Assembly: GCF_004331955.1 (NCBI RefSeq)
Contig: NZ_CP036532.1
Coordinates: forward strand, 3,187,501-3,251,500
Direction: 5' to 3'
DNA: 64,000 bases
Source of the DNA: Roseitalea porphyridii
Lineage (GTDB): Bacteria > Pseudomonadota > Alphaproteobacteria > Rhizobiales > Rhizobiaceae
Shown here one piece after another: positions 50,544 to 58,797 of the stretch. The translations under genes were made by a program, and so were the position numbers. The notes below the pieces were generated by a model that saw only the letters and a program-made list of their open reading frames with translations, was not told where the DNA came from and made no database searches. Positions within the stretch are counted from its first letter, which is position 1, and each line of letters starts with the position of its first letter.

Positions 50544-51854
50544 CTATCGGTTGAACACCAGGCTCGGCACCCAGGTGATCGCCTCGGGCACGAACATCAG
50601 GAAGATGCATACGAGCAGTTGGGCGCCCACGAACCAGCTGACCGTGCCGATCGCGCGCGACAGCGGGATCTGCGCGATGCTGCAGCCGATCAGCAGCAAT
50701 GTGCCGACCGGCGGCGTGCAGGCGCCCAGCAGCGAGACCATCACGATGATCACGCCGTAGTGGATCGGGTCGAAGCCCAGCGTGACCCCGATCGCCGCCA
50801 GCGGCGCGGCAAACATGATCAGGATCGCGGTCACGTCGAGCACGAGGCCCAGGATGAAAAGCAGCAGCAGGATCAGCGTAAGCTGGATGTAGCGGTTCTC
50901 GCTGACGAGCTGGATGTTGCCCAGCAGCCAGTCCTGGAAGTCGTTCCGGGTCAGGATGTCCGAGAACAGGGTCGAGAACGCGATGATCGCCATGACGACC
51001 GCCGTCAGCAGCGCGCTGCGATAGGCGGCCTCGTAGATCTTCGACCAGTTCAGGGTCCGGTAGAAGAAGACGCCCGCGATCAACGCGCAGGCCACGGCCA
51101 GCACGCCCGCTTCGGTCGGGGTGGCAAACCCGCCGACGATGCCGCCGACGATGATCAGCGGAATGATCAGCGCGATCGACGCGCCGCGGAAGGCGACCAG
51201 CAGTTCCTTCCAGTAGGGATCGTCGCTGTGGCCGTCGATGTCGGAGACGCGGAAATCGTATCCCCGCGCCCGCCCAACCAGATAGGCGACGAGCATAAGC
51301 ACGGCGGCGAAGATGAACCCCGGCACGATGCCGCCGAGGAAAAGCTGGCCGACCGACAGGTTCGTCAACGATCCGTAGATCACCATCAGGATGCTGGGCG
51401 GGATGAGCGCGCCGATCGTGCCGGACGTCGCGGTGATCGCGACTGCGTAGTCGGCGTCGTAGCCGGCCTTCTTCATCGACGGAATCAGAAGCGAGCCCAT
51501 CGCCGCGCTGTCGGCGGTGATCGATCCGGAGACGCCGGCGAACAGCATGCTCGAAAGGATGTTCACATAGGCGAGCCCGACCCTGAAGAAGCGACCGACG
51601 AGGACGTCGGCGAACCGGATGATCCGCGCGGTCAGGCCGCTGGCCGTGGTGATCTCTCCGGCAAAGATGAAGAACGGGATCGCCAGCAGCGTGAACGAGT
51701 CGATGCCGGCAAAGAACTTGGAGGTGACAACATAGGGGATCATCGTCGGATCGACGAAGATGATGATCAGCGAGGACAGGCCGATCGCGAACGCGATCGG
51801 CATGCCGAGGGCCAGCAGTCCGAAGAACAGCACGAAGAGGGCGGTGATCATCAT
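50544..51854 (-). CDS. dctM: TRAP transporter large permease (DctM)
   Basis: A 436-residue, 12-helix permease subunit of a tripartite ATP-independent periplasmic transporter. It begins LFVLFFGLLALGMPIAFAIG (residues about 6-25), as in the DctM family, with GSITADSAAMGSLLIPSM and a GACTPPVGTLL motif further on. It overlaps dctQ by four bases (ATGA). Confidence 0.95.
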   Translation of the reverse strand: MMITALFVLFFGLLALGMPIAFAIGLSSLIIIFVDPTMIPYVVTSKFFAGIDSFTLLAIPFFIFAGEITTASGLTARIIRFADVLVGRFFRVGLAYVNILSSMLFAGVSGSITADSAAMGSLLIPSMKKAGYDADYAVAITATSGTIGALIPPSILMVIYGSLTNLSVGQLFLGGIVPGFIFAAVLMLVAYLVGRARGYDFRVSDIDGHSDDPYWKELLVAFRGASIALIIPLIIVGGIVGGFATPTEAGVLAVACALIAGVFFYRTLNWSKIYEAAYRSALLTAVVMAIIAFSTLFSDILTRNDFQDWLLGNIQLVSENRYIQLTLILLLLFILGLVLDVTAILIMFAAPLAAIGVTLGFDPIHYGVIIVMVSLLGACTPPVGTLLLIGCSIAQIPLSRAIGTVSWFVGAQLLVCIFLMFVPEAITWVPSLVFNR

Positions 51855-52330
51855 TGCGCTTCACCCTCTGCGTTCCTGCCCTGCCTGAAGACGCGCACCA
51901 GCGCGATCAGGCTGTGGACGAAGATCAGGGCGCCGCTGATCGGAATGCCGACATAGACATAGGACATCGGCACCTGCATCGCGGCCGAAAGCTGGCCGAA
52001 GTTCCACGTGATCATCTGGATCCCGTAATTGATCATGACACCGGCCAGCAGCATCATCCCGGCATAGGTCGCAACGGCGGCCGCGCGGCGCACCATCAGC
52101 GGGTAGGCATCGGAAATGATGGTCAGGCTGAAGTGCAGCCCCAGATGGAGCGCCGCTCCGATCCCGAGGCACGTCATCCAGAAATTGAGATAGCGGGTCG
52201 CCTCTCCGGCCCAGTACAGGCTGGGCAGGACCGGGAACATGCGGGCGAGCGTCGCCGCCAGCGTAATGACCGTCATCGCCAGGAAAAGCAGGACGATGAT
52301 CGGCTTGAGGACCTTAACGACGTACGACAA
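51851..52330 (-). CDS. dctQ: TRAP transporter small permease (DctQ)
   Basis: A 159-residue, four-helix subunit that stabilises DctM. The start is taken as TTG 52330 (LSYVVKVLKPIIVLLF), with GGAAGG seven bases upstream; an ATG further upstream (52384) would add an Arg/His-rich extension not usual in the family. The typical ATRYLNFWMTCLGIGAAL lies near residue 55. It follows dctP by 110 bases. Confidence 0.9.
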   Translation of the reverse strand: MSYVVKVLKPIIVLLFLAMTVITLAATLARMFPVLPSLYWAGEATRYLNFWMTCLGIGAALHLGLHFSLTIISDAYPLMVRRAAAVATYAGMMLLAGVMINYGIQMITWNFGQLSAAMQVPMSYVYVGIPISGALIFVHSLIALVRVFRQGRNAEGEAQ

Positions 52331-52440
52331 TGCTGCACCTTCCGGCTTATGTCGGCACCACGCCCCCACGGCGTATCCCGCCATGCCGGCGGGTTCGGAC
52401 ACGGCGGGCCGCCTTGGCGACCCGCCGCGCCGCATTCTGC

Positions 52441-53460
52441 TTACTGTGCGTCCAGAACCTCACGGATGCCGTTCAGCAGATCGACCGCATCGGCGCCGAT
52501 GCTCTGGGCGAACTCCTCGGAGAACGGCTTGAGCGTCTCGCGGAACTTCTCCGCTTCGCCCGGCGCCAGTTCGACCACCGTCAGCCCCTGCTCCTTCATC
52601 GTGTTCATGACCTCTTCGTTGGAGGCGAGCACGTCCTCGAGCATGATGTCGGTGGAACGGCGACCGGCGCCACGCAGGACCTCCTGGTACTCCTCCGGCA
52701 GGCTCTCGAACAGGTCCAGATTGATGGCCAGATAGCACGGATTGACGATGTGCTCGGTCTGTACGTAGTACGGCGCCACCTCGAAGAACTTGTTGTTGTA
52801 GGTGGTGCTCGGCCCGGACTCCATGCCGTCGGCCACGCCCGTCTGAAGCGAGGTATAGGCCTCGGTGAAAGCGGTCGGCGTCGGCACCGCGCCCAGGGCA
52901 CGCGCCATGCCCACATAGAGCGGCGCTTCGGGAATGCGCAGCTTGTAGTTCTGCAGCTCTTCCAGCGTGTTGAACGATTCGACCGAGTTGATGCTGCGTG
53001 GTCCCTCGTAGCCGAAGCCCAGGATCTCGTAGCCGCGATCGTTGGCGAGCGCGTTGATGTCGTCGACGAGCGCCCAGGTGACCGTGTTGATGTCGCGGGT
53101 TTCGGGGTAAAGGAACGGCAGCTCCAGCATGTACAGTTCCTGGATGAACCGTCCCAGGCCGCCGCCGCCGCTCATGACCATCTCGAGCGAGCCGCGCCGC
53201 ACCGCTTCGGAGGCTTCCCGCTCGTTGCCGAGCTGGTTGTTGCAGAACACCTCGACCTGAACGTCGCCATCGGTTCCCTCTTCCACGAACTTGGCGAAGT
53301 TGTGCGTCTGCACGCACATCGGATGGTTCTCCGGATAGAGGTTGGAGAGCCGGAAATTGTAGCTCTGGGCAGACGCCGCCATCGACGAACCGGCGAGCAC
53401 GACCGAGGCCAGCGCGGCCTTCATCATGGTCCTGAGATGTTTGTGTTTGCGATTTGGCAT
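52441..53460 (-). CDS. dctP: TRAP transporter substrate-binding protein (DctP)
   Basis: A 339-residue periplasmic binding protein. Residues 1-31 form a signal peptide (KAALASVVLAGSSMAASAQ). The arginine that pairs with the substrate carboxylate is expected in the NYKLRIPEAPLYVGMARALG segment (about residue 165), and YTSLQTGVADGMESGP follows. AGGAGAAACGAA before the ATG is a clear ribosome site. The ligand is presumably the organic acid handled by this operon; it cannot be named from sequence. Confidence 0.94.
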   Translation of the reverse strand: MPNRKHKHLRTMMKAALASVVLAGSSMAASAQSYNFRLSNLYPENHPMCVQTHNFAKFVEEGTDGDVQVEVFCNNQLGNEREASEAVRRGSLEMVMSGGGGLGRFIQELYMLELPFLYPETRDINTVTWALVDDINALANDRGYEILGFGYEGPRSINSVESFNTLEELQNYKLRIPEAPLYVGMARALGAVPTPTAFTEAYTSLQTGVADGMESGPSTTYNNKFFEVAPYYVQTEHIVNPCYLAINLDLFESLPEEYQEVLRGAGRRSTDIMLEDVLASNEEVMNTMKEQGLTVVELAPGEAEKFRETLKPFSEEFAQSIGADAVDLLNGIREVLDAQ

Positions 53461-53565
53461 TTCGTTTCTCCTCTCTTGCTGAAGTCCTGGGACATCGTCC
53501 CGCACCCGTTGCGCCGGCCCCGCCGGCGGCGCCTCAGCGCTGGCCGGCTGCGCCATCGCGCAAGC

Positions 53566-54648
53566 TCATGATCTTGGTGAATTCCCGCCGGCCCTGGTCG
53601 CGGGTCCGGACGGCACCGTGCAGCTCGCCCAGCCGACCGCCGTCAGCTTGTCGTCGGAGCGGCGCCGGACCCAGACATCGAGTTCGACCTTGGTGCCTTC
53701 CGGTGAACGGGTGACGTCGGTGACCAGCGCCTGCACGCTGATCGGCTCGAAGACCTCGAGCGTGTTGATGAACTTGATCCGCATCCAGCCGCGGGTCAGC
53801 CAGTGCTGACCGAACGCCTGCGTCAGATATTCTCCGATCACCCCGACCTGCTGCTGGCCCTGCACGATCGGCATGCGCAGCGCGCCCTGACGCGCGACGG
53901 TGTAGTCGCTGTGAATGTTGCGGACGAACTCGCCGATCCGCGAGAAGACCGCGGCCTGCTCGGCGGTGATGACCTTGTCGAGCGGCGCCAGCACGTCACC
54001 GGTCCGGACGCCGGCTTCTATCCGGTCGACCTTTCTCGCATCGGCCGGCACTTCGCCCGTCACCTTGCGGTCGGGCGTGCCGCTGCCCCGCCCGGCGATC
54101 GCGCCCGGCACGGTCCGAAGGATCTCGACACCCCTGTGACGGATGATCGAGCGGCCATCCTCGCCGATCGCCTGGGCTTCCATGATGACGTAGCCCTGCC
54201 CCCGGCGCTCGTAGGCCTCCACATAGGACCCCGACAGCGTCACCTTCTCACCGAGGAAGACGGGGCTGTCGAACCACATCTGCTCCTCGGTGTGGAAGCC
54301 GACCGTTCGCGACCCGGCATAGACCAGCGTGAACAATTGCAGCAGATCGTTGCCGAGCAGGCAGGCATGGCCGATCCGGCGGCCATCGAACGGGCTCTCC
54401 TGCAGAGTCCACGGATTGTAGTCGTTCTGCGTGAACGCGAACCGCTTGATCTTGTGGTCGTCGACCGTGATCGTGACAGGACCGAATTGCTCGGGAATTG
54501 CGAGGTTTTCGAACACCGGTTCCTTGAGCCCGGCTTCCAGATCCTCGGTGTGCGCCGCCCTGCGCGGATCGGTCAGGTCGCGCCAGGGATCGGGCAGGTT
54601 GGCATCGGTCTGGTCCGGCGAGGCGCCGGGCTTCTTGTCACTGAGCAT
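53566..54648 (-). CDS. MaoC-like double-hotdog acyl-CoA dehydratase
   Basis: A 360-residue protein with two hotdog repeats (about 45-190 and 225-345). The N-terminal repeat carries a hydratase-like NDYNPWTLQESPFDGRRIGH, with Asp, Asn and His in the catalytic order but spaced more widely than in R-hydratases. The length and FAS1-dehydratase-like N-terminus recall mesaconyl-CoA hydratase-type enzymes. It probably hydrates or dehydrates a CoA ester made by the CoA-transferase. The start at 54648 (MLSDKKPGASPDQ) overlaps dhaL by 11 bases. Confidence 0.8.
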   Translation of the reverse strand: MLSDKKPGASPDQTDANLPDPWRDLTDPRRAAHTEDLEAGLKEPVFENLAIPEQFGPVTITVDDHKIKRFAFTQNDYNPWTLQESPFDGRRIGHACLLGNDLLQLFTLVYAGSRTVGFHTEEQMWFDSPVFLGEKVTLSGSYVEAYERRGQGYVIMEAQAIGEDGRSIIRHRGVEILRTVPGAIAGRGSGTPDRKVTGEVPADARKVDRIEAGVRTGDVLAPLDKVITAEQAAVFSRIGEFVRNIHSDYTVARQGALRMPIVQGQQQVGVIGEYLTQAFGQHWLTRGWMRIKFINTLEVFEPISVQALVTDVTRSPEGTKVELDVWVRRRSDDKLTAVGWASCTVPSGPATRAGGNSPRS

Positions 54649-55249
54649 CGATCGTCTCCACATCGTCGAGCAGCAGCGCCGCTGCCAGCATCCCCGGATC
54701 GTCGGCATCCGTGCTGCGCTCGGGGAACATGCGCGCGCGGCCGATCCGGCAGGGCCTGCCGCGAAAGTCTTCGAGCGCCGCTCGTGCCGCCCTGGCCGCC
54801 GTCGCTTCGGTGGCGGGACCTGTCCTCAGGGCTTCGGCGACGGCCCGGAGACTGTCGAGAACGGTCTTGTCGCCGGCGCTGGCCTTCCCCCGCTCGGCGA
54901 CCGCATCGGCCATCGCCGCAGTGACGTCGGCCATGTCATCGGCAGCAAGAGCGCCGCCTCTGGAACCCGCCTGTCTTGCAAGCGTCATCAGCGCGGTGGC
55001 GACGAGGGTTCCAAGGCTCGATCCGGTTTCTTTCATGGTCGCCTGGGCGAGCCGCCTGGCCGCGCCCGGCAGATCGTCCGACTGCCGCGCGTCGGCGGCG
55101 ACCATCGCCGCGAGGATTCGCTTCAGCATGGAACCGGTATCGCCATCGCCAAGCCTGGCGTCGGCAGCGTTCAGCGCCTGCTCATGCCGCGCCGATGCGG
55201 TGTCCAGACGCTCGATGAAATCCGCCAGGTCGGCAGCTGAGATCGTCAT
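54638..55249 (-). CDS. dhaL: Dihydroxyacetone kinase subunit DhaL
   Basis: A 203-residue nucleotide-binding subunit of a DhaK-DhaL kinase. The Mg-ADP site is LGDGDTGSML, with ETGSSLGTL and GDKTVLDSL further on. Its start overlaps the dhaK stop (ATGA), so the two are coupled. No dhaM (PTS) gene is present; the phosphate donor is probably ATP, with L acting as the ATP-binding domain. Kinases of this type also act on erythrulose and other ketoses. Confidence 0.9.
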   Translation of the reverse strand: MTISAADLADFIERLDTASARHEQALNAADARLGDGDTGSMLKRILAAMVAADARQSDDLPGAARRLAQATMKETGSSLGTLVATALMTLARQAGSRGGALAADDMADVTAAMADAVAERGKASAGDKTVLDSLRAVAEALRTGPATEATAARAARAALEDFRGRPCRIGRARMFPERSTDADDPGMLAAALLLDDVETIDAQ

Positions 55250-56247
55250 GGCGACACCGTCCAGAACGGGCACGAGGCCGGCGCTGCCATCAGCGCTTCG
55301 AGTTCCTCGTCGAGCACCATCAGCGACAGCGACGCGCCGGCCATTTCCATCGACGTGACGTAGTTTCCGATCATCGGGGTGACGGGCGTGACCTCGGCCT
55401 GACCGAGCCGACGGGCGATCTGACGCCAGACGATCAGCAGTTCCTCGAGCGGGGTCGCGCCAAGCCCGTTGACGAGTGCTGCGACCCGGGCTCCTGGCCG
55501 GAGTGGAAGCTCGGCCGCAAGGCGCTCGTACATGATGTCGGCAACCGCGTCGGCGGTCGCAAGCGCCGCGCGCGAGATGCCCGGCTCGCCATGGATACCC
55601 ATGCCCACCTCCATCTCGTCATCGCCGATCCGGAAATTCGGCTCTGACGCCGTCGGTACGCGGCAGGGCGAAAGCGCCACGCCGATCGAGCGGGTGTTTT
55701 CCGCCGCCCTGCGGACGACGCCGGCAACCTCGGAAAGGTCGCGGCCCGCCTCGGCCGCCGCGCCTGCGATCTTGTAGAGAAAGACGATCCCTGCGACGCC
55801 ACGGCGCTTTTCCGCCTCGTCGGGCGCCGCGCTCGCCACATCGTCGGCGCCGAGCACCGTCGCGCATTCGATGCCGTCGGCGGATGCCATCTCGCCCGCC
55901 ATGTCGAAGTTCATCCGGTCGCCACCATAGTTGCCGTAAAGGCAAAGCACGCCGGCACCCCGGTCGGCAGCCTTGATGGCGTCGATGCACGACTGCACGC
56001 TCGGCCCCTCGAACACGTTGCCGACCGCGCACGCATCAAGCAGCCCCTCGCCGACATAGCCGGTGAACAGCGGCAGATGGCCCGAACCGCCGCCCGTCGC
56101 GATGCCGACCTTGCCGTCGCGAGCGGGCTGCGCGCGTGCGACGCAGCGGCCGCTCTCGCCGCCCAGCGACAGGCCGGGAAAGGCCGCCACGAGCCCTTCC
56201 AGCATCTCGTCGACGTAGCGCGCCGGGTCGTTGATCAGCTTCTTCAT
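55246..56247 (-). CDS. dhaK: Dihydroxyacetone kinase subunit DhaK
   Basis: A 333-residue substrate-binding subunit. The covalent hemiaminal histidine is H219 (GMGIHGEPGI), matching His218 of E. coli DhaK. GIATGGGSGHLPLFTGYVG near residue 50 holds the ketose. The start at 56247 (MKKLINDPARYVDEM) has GGAA six bases upstream; the frame could start at 56268 but lacks a ribosome site there. It lies downstream of the TPP enzyme gene and upstream of dhaL. Confidence 0.92.
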   Translation of the reverse strand: MKKLINDPARYVDEMLEGLVAAFPGLSLGGESGRCVARAQPARDGKVGIATGGGSGHLPLFTGYVGEGLLDACAVGNVFEGPSVQSCIDAIKAADRGAGVLCLYGNYGGDRMNFDMAGEMASADGIECATVLGADDVASAAPDEAEKRRGVAGIVFLYKIAGAAAEAGRDLSEVAGVVRRAAENTRSIGVALSPCRVPTASEPNFRIGDDEMEVGMGIHGEPGISRAALATADAVADIMYERLAAELPLRPGARVAALVNGLGATPLEELLIVWRQIARRLGQAEVTPVTPMIGNYVTSMEMAGASLSLMVLDEELEALMAAPASCPFWTVSP

Positions 56248-56271
56248 CTTGCGTTCCGGGTCCCGCATTGA

Positions 56272-58002
56272 TCAGTAGTTCAGCCGTTCGTTGCCTTCGA
56301 AGATCGTCACCGGCGGATAGGCGTGCTCGTCGGTCACGACATCGATGACGGTGGTGATCTCCGCGGAAAGGGCTGCCTCGAGTGCCGGAAGGAACGCCTC
56401 GGGCGTTTCGACGCGGACACCTTCAACACCGCAGGCTCTCGCGATAGAGGCGTGGTCGACGGGGGAAAAATCCACCACGTCGGAGTGATCGCCCCAGATC
56501 ACCTTCTCGGCATGCTTCTGATAGCCGAGGATCTGGTTGTTCAGCACGATCAGCACGACCGGCAGGCCCATGCGCCGGGATGTCTCCAGCTCCGACCAGA
56601 CATGGGCGAACCCGCCATCGCCGACCAGGCCGACGACGCGCGCGTCCGGGCGGGCGGCCTTGGCGCCCAGCGCATAGGGCAGACCCCAGCCAAGGCCGGC
56701 AAGACCGCGCGGCGTCAGGATGCGCTGACCCGGCCGCTGCACCTCGAGAAAGTTGGCGACCCAGATCGACGAATAGCTCGCATCGGCCACGACGATGTCG
56801 TTCGGCTCAAGGACCGCGCCGAGATCGCGCATCATCCTCTCCGGACGCACCGGCGACTGATCCATGTCGACCACCTGCGCCATTTCGTCGGCATGCGCGC
56901 GCAGACCATCGGCGATCTGCGCCTCCACCTGAGGCCGTGCCCCGTGACGAGCCGAGAGGTCGCGCGTTGCCAGTTCCGCCGTGAGCGCTTCGATGGCGAG
57001 CCTGGCGTCGGCGACGATCCGCACTTCGGCCTCGTAGTTCCGGCCGATCTCTTCGGGATCGATGTCGATATGGATGTAGCGCGCACCCGACGGGTAGAGC
57101 TTCCAGCTGTCGGTGCCGTTCTGGTTGGTCCGGTTGCCGATCAGCAGCACCACGTCGGCCTTTTCGACCATGGGGCGCAGGAACTTGCAGCGGCCGCGCG
57201 TGCCCATGTAGTAGCCGACCGGACCGAGCGTCAGCGGATGGCGTTCGGACACCGCGCCCTTGCCCATCGTCGTCGTGGCGACGGGCAGCGAAGCGGTCTC
57301 CTGCAGGGCGGCAAGCGCTTCGCAGGCGTCCGAAACGTGCACGCCGCCGCCGGCGATCACCAGCGGGTTGCGGGCGCCGACAAGAAGATCGGCCGCTTTG
57401 GCGATCGCGTCGGCATCGGGTCCGACACGGTCGAGGGGAAACCGGCCGAGGCTCGCCTGCCGCTGGGGTTCACTTCGGCCGACGGCCTCGTCGAACAGGT
57501 CGATCGGCACGATCAGGACGGCCGGGCCAGCCCGGCCCGACGCGGCGGCCGTGAACGCCATGTCGACATAGTCGTCGATCCGGTCGCCTTCCGAGATGCG
57601 CCTGATCCATTTCGCGCAACCCTTGAAGAGCTCCAGATGATCGAGTTCCTGAAATGCGTTGCGGTCGGTCATCTTGCGATCGACGTCCTGCACGATCGCC
57701 ACGATCGGTATCGACGCCTTCAGCGCCTCCGCCAGACCGGCCACCAGCAGCGTCGCCGCCGGACCGTTCTGAGCGGTGACGACGGGCACCTTGTGGCTGA
57801 TGCGCGCATAGGCATCGGCCATCGCGGCGCCGGCGTTCTCGGTGCGGTAGCCGATCTGACGCATGTCGAACTGCGGCGCGCACAGGAACAGCGCCGAGGG
57901 AATGGACTGGCCAAAGATGTCCCTGACACCGTGACGGCTCAGCGCCGCCGCGAAGATGTGGGCACCGCTTGTGTTGGCTTTGGCGTCGAGCCGAACGTCC
58001 AT
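56272..58002 (-). CDS. Thiamine pyrophosphate-dependent enzyme, acetolactate synthase-like
   Basis: A 576-residue three-domain TPP enzyme (pyrimidine domain 1-180, central domain about 200-330, pyrophosphate domain about 390-550). The catalytic glutamate is in GYRTENAGAAMADAYAR, and the TPP/Mg motif is GDGGFAH...LNN near residues 450-478. It is of the acetolactate synthase/2-hydroxyacyl-CoA lyase/glyoxylate carboligase superfamily, and the reaction is not determined. As first gene of an operon with dhaKL, a MaoC-type dehydratase, a TRAP transporter and a CoA-transferase, a carbon-carbon lyase or ligase yielding or using a short ketose is plausible. A promoter with a LacI-type operator lies directly upstream. 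Confidence 0.88.
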   Translation of the reverse strand: MDVRLDAKANTSGAHIFAAALSRHGVRDIFGQSIPSALFLCAPQFDMRQIGYRTENAGAAMADAYARISHKVPVVTAQNGPAATLLVAGLAEALKASIPIVAIVQDVDRKMTDRNAFQELDHLELFKGCAKWIRRISEGDRIDDYVDMAFTAAASGRAGPAVLIVPIDLFDEAVGRSEPQRQASLGRFPLDRVGPDADAIAKAADLLVGARNPLVIAGGGVHVSDACEALAALQETASLPVATTTMGKGAVSERHPLTLGPVGYYMGTRGRCKFLRPMVEKADVVLLIGNRTNQNGTDSWKLYPSGARYIHIDIDPEEIGRNYEAEVRIVADARLAIEALTAELATRDLSARHGARPQVEAQIADGLRAHADEMAQVVDMDQSPVRPERMMRDLGAVLEPNDIVVADASYSSIWVANFLEVQRPGQRILTPRGLAGLGWGLPYALGAKAARPDARVVGLVGDGGFAHVWSELETSRRMGLPVVLIVLNNQILGYQKHAEKVIWGDHSDVVDFSPVDHASIARACGVEGVRVETPEAFLPALEAALSAEITTVIDVVTDEHAYPPVTIFEGNERLNY

Positions 58003-58065
58003 TCCTGTCTCACTCCGGTTGGCGGTTGGCGCCCTTTCCGGGCGGTCTGGATCGAACGAAAATTC

Positions 58066-58075
58066 GAAACGTTTC
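58066..58075. promoter_or_regulatory. LacI-family operator of the TPP-dha operon
   Basis: GAAACGTTTC is a perfect 10-bp palindrome with the central CG typical of LacI-family operators. It lies five bases downstream of the predicted -10, across the expected start site and 64 bases before the TPP enzyme start codon. This is the expected position for repression. The LacI-family gene at the far end of the operon is the natural candidate to bind it. Confidence 0.7.
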
Positions 58076-58079
58076 TATT

Positions 58080-58108
58080 TTGATATTGCGCGGCGCCGGC
58101 GGCGTCAA
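58080..58108 (-). promoter_or_regulatory. Promoter of the TPP-dha-TRAP operon
   Basis: On the minus strand, TTGACG (58108-58103), a 17-bp spacer and TATCAA (58085-58080) form a good sigma70 promoter. The start site would fall inside the LacI-type operator. Between here and the GFA gene at 58303 nothing else is seen. Confidence 0.65.
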
Positions 58109-58302
58109 GCCCGATCGTCGGCCAGCCTGTGAAAAGCACCACCGGGCACGGCTCTGCGCTTCCGGAAACCCGGTCAGAATGGCATCGAGCGGTCATACGC
58201 TCGCAAACCGGCAATGGCGGTTGTCGGGCCGGCCGGGCTCGTCATTCATGACCGGATCGGCTTGAATGGTGACCGGTGTATAAGAAAGGGAAAGTCAGAG
58301 CG

Positions 58303-58713
58303 ATGAGCCAAACGCATCGGGGATCATGCCTTTGCGGGCAGGTCCGGTTCGAGATCACCGGCGATTTCGAGCGCTTCTATCTGTGCCATTGCAGGCGCTG
58401 CCGGAAAGGCACCGGTTCGGCCCACGCGGCGAACCTGTTTGCGCCCGGCGCGACGCTCCGCTGGCTGTCCGGCGAGGGCCAGGTGAGGCAATACGCCGTG
58501 CCGGAGACACGGCACACCCGGTGTTTCTGCGAAACATGCGGCGCGCCGGTTCCCCGGGCGCCGAGGAGCGGCACCCTTGTCGTGGTGCCGGCGGGCAGCC
58601 TCGACAGCCCCGTGACGATCCGGCCCGATGCCCACATCTTCATGGCCGACCGCGCGGACTGGGACCACGCCCTCGAACAGGTGCCGCAGGTCGACACGGT
58701 CCCGAAGCCGTAG
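58303..58713 (+). CDS. GFA/CENP-V family zinc protein
   Basis: A 136-residue protein of the glutathione-dependent formaldehyde-activating (GFA) fold. Zinc ligands are CLCG (residues 9-11), CHCRRC (about 30-35) and CFCETC (about 77-82). Most family members have unknown substrates; some bind glutathione adducts. It is convergent with the aldehyde dehydrogenase gene, and the two share a terminator between them. Confidence 0.88.
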   Translation: MSQTHRGSCLCGQVRFEITGDFERFYLCHCRRCRKGTGSAHAANLFAPGATLRWLSGEGQVRQYAVPETRHTRCFCETCGAPVPRAPRSGTLVVVPAGSLDSPVTIRPDAHIFMADRADWDHALEQVPQVDTVPKP

Positions 58714-58743
58714 CCGCACGCAGGCGCACATGCGGGCCGACAT

Positions 58744-58776
58744 GAAAAGGCCTGCCGCCCGGTCGGGCGGCAGGCC
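58744..58776 (-). terminator. Terminator for the aldehyde dehydrogenase gene
   Basis: A perfect 12-bp stem, GGCCTGCCGCCC (58749-58760) and GGGCGGCAGGCC (58765-58776), has a tetraloop. On the minus strand it is followed by TTTTC. It lies 22 bases after the aldehyde dehydrogenase stop. It may also stop the GFA transcript arriving from the other side. Confidence 0.85.
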
Positions 58777-58797
58777 ATTGTCGAGCGAGACCGGTTC

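Noticed and set aside
48618-51956. 1112-codon + strand frame opposite lacI, the CoA-transferase and dctM
   Set aside because: Composition artefact with low-complexity Asp/Arg/His text. The minus-strand genes are recognisable.
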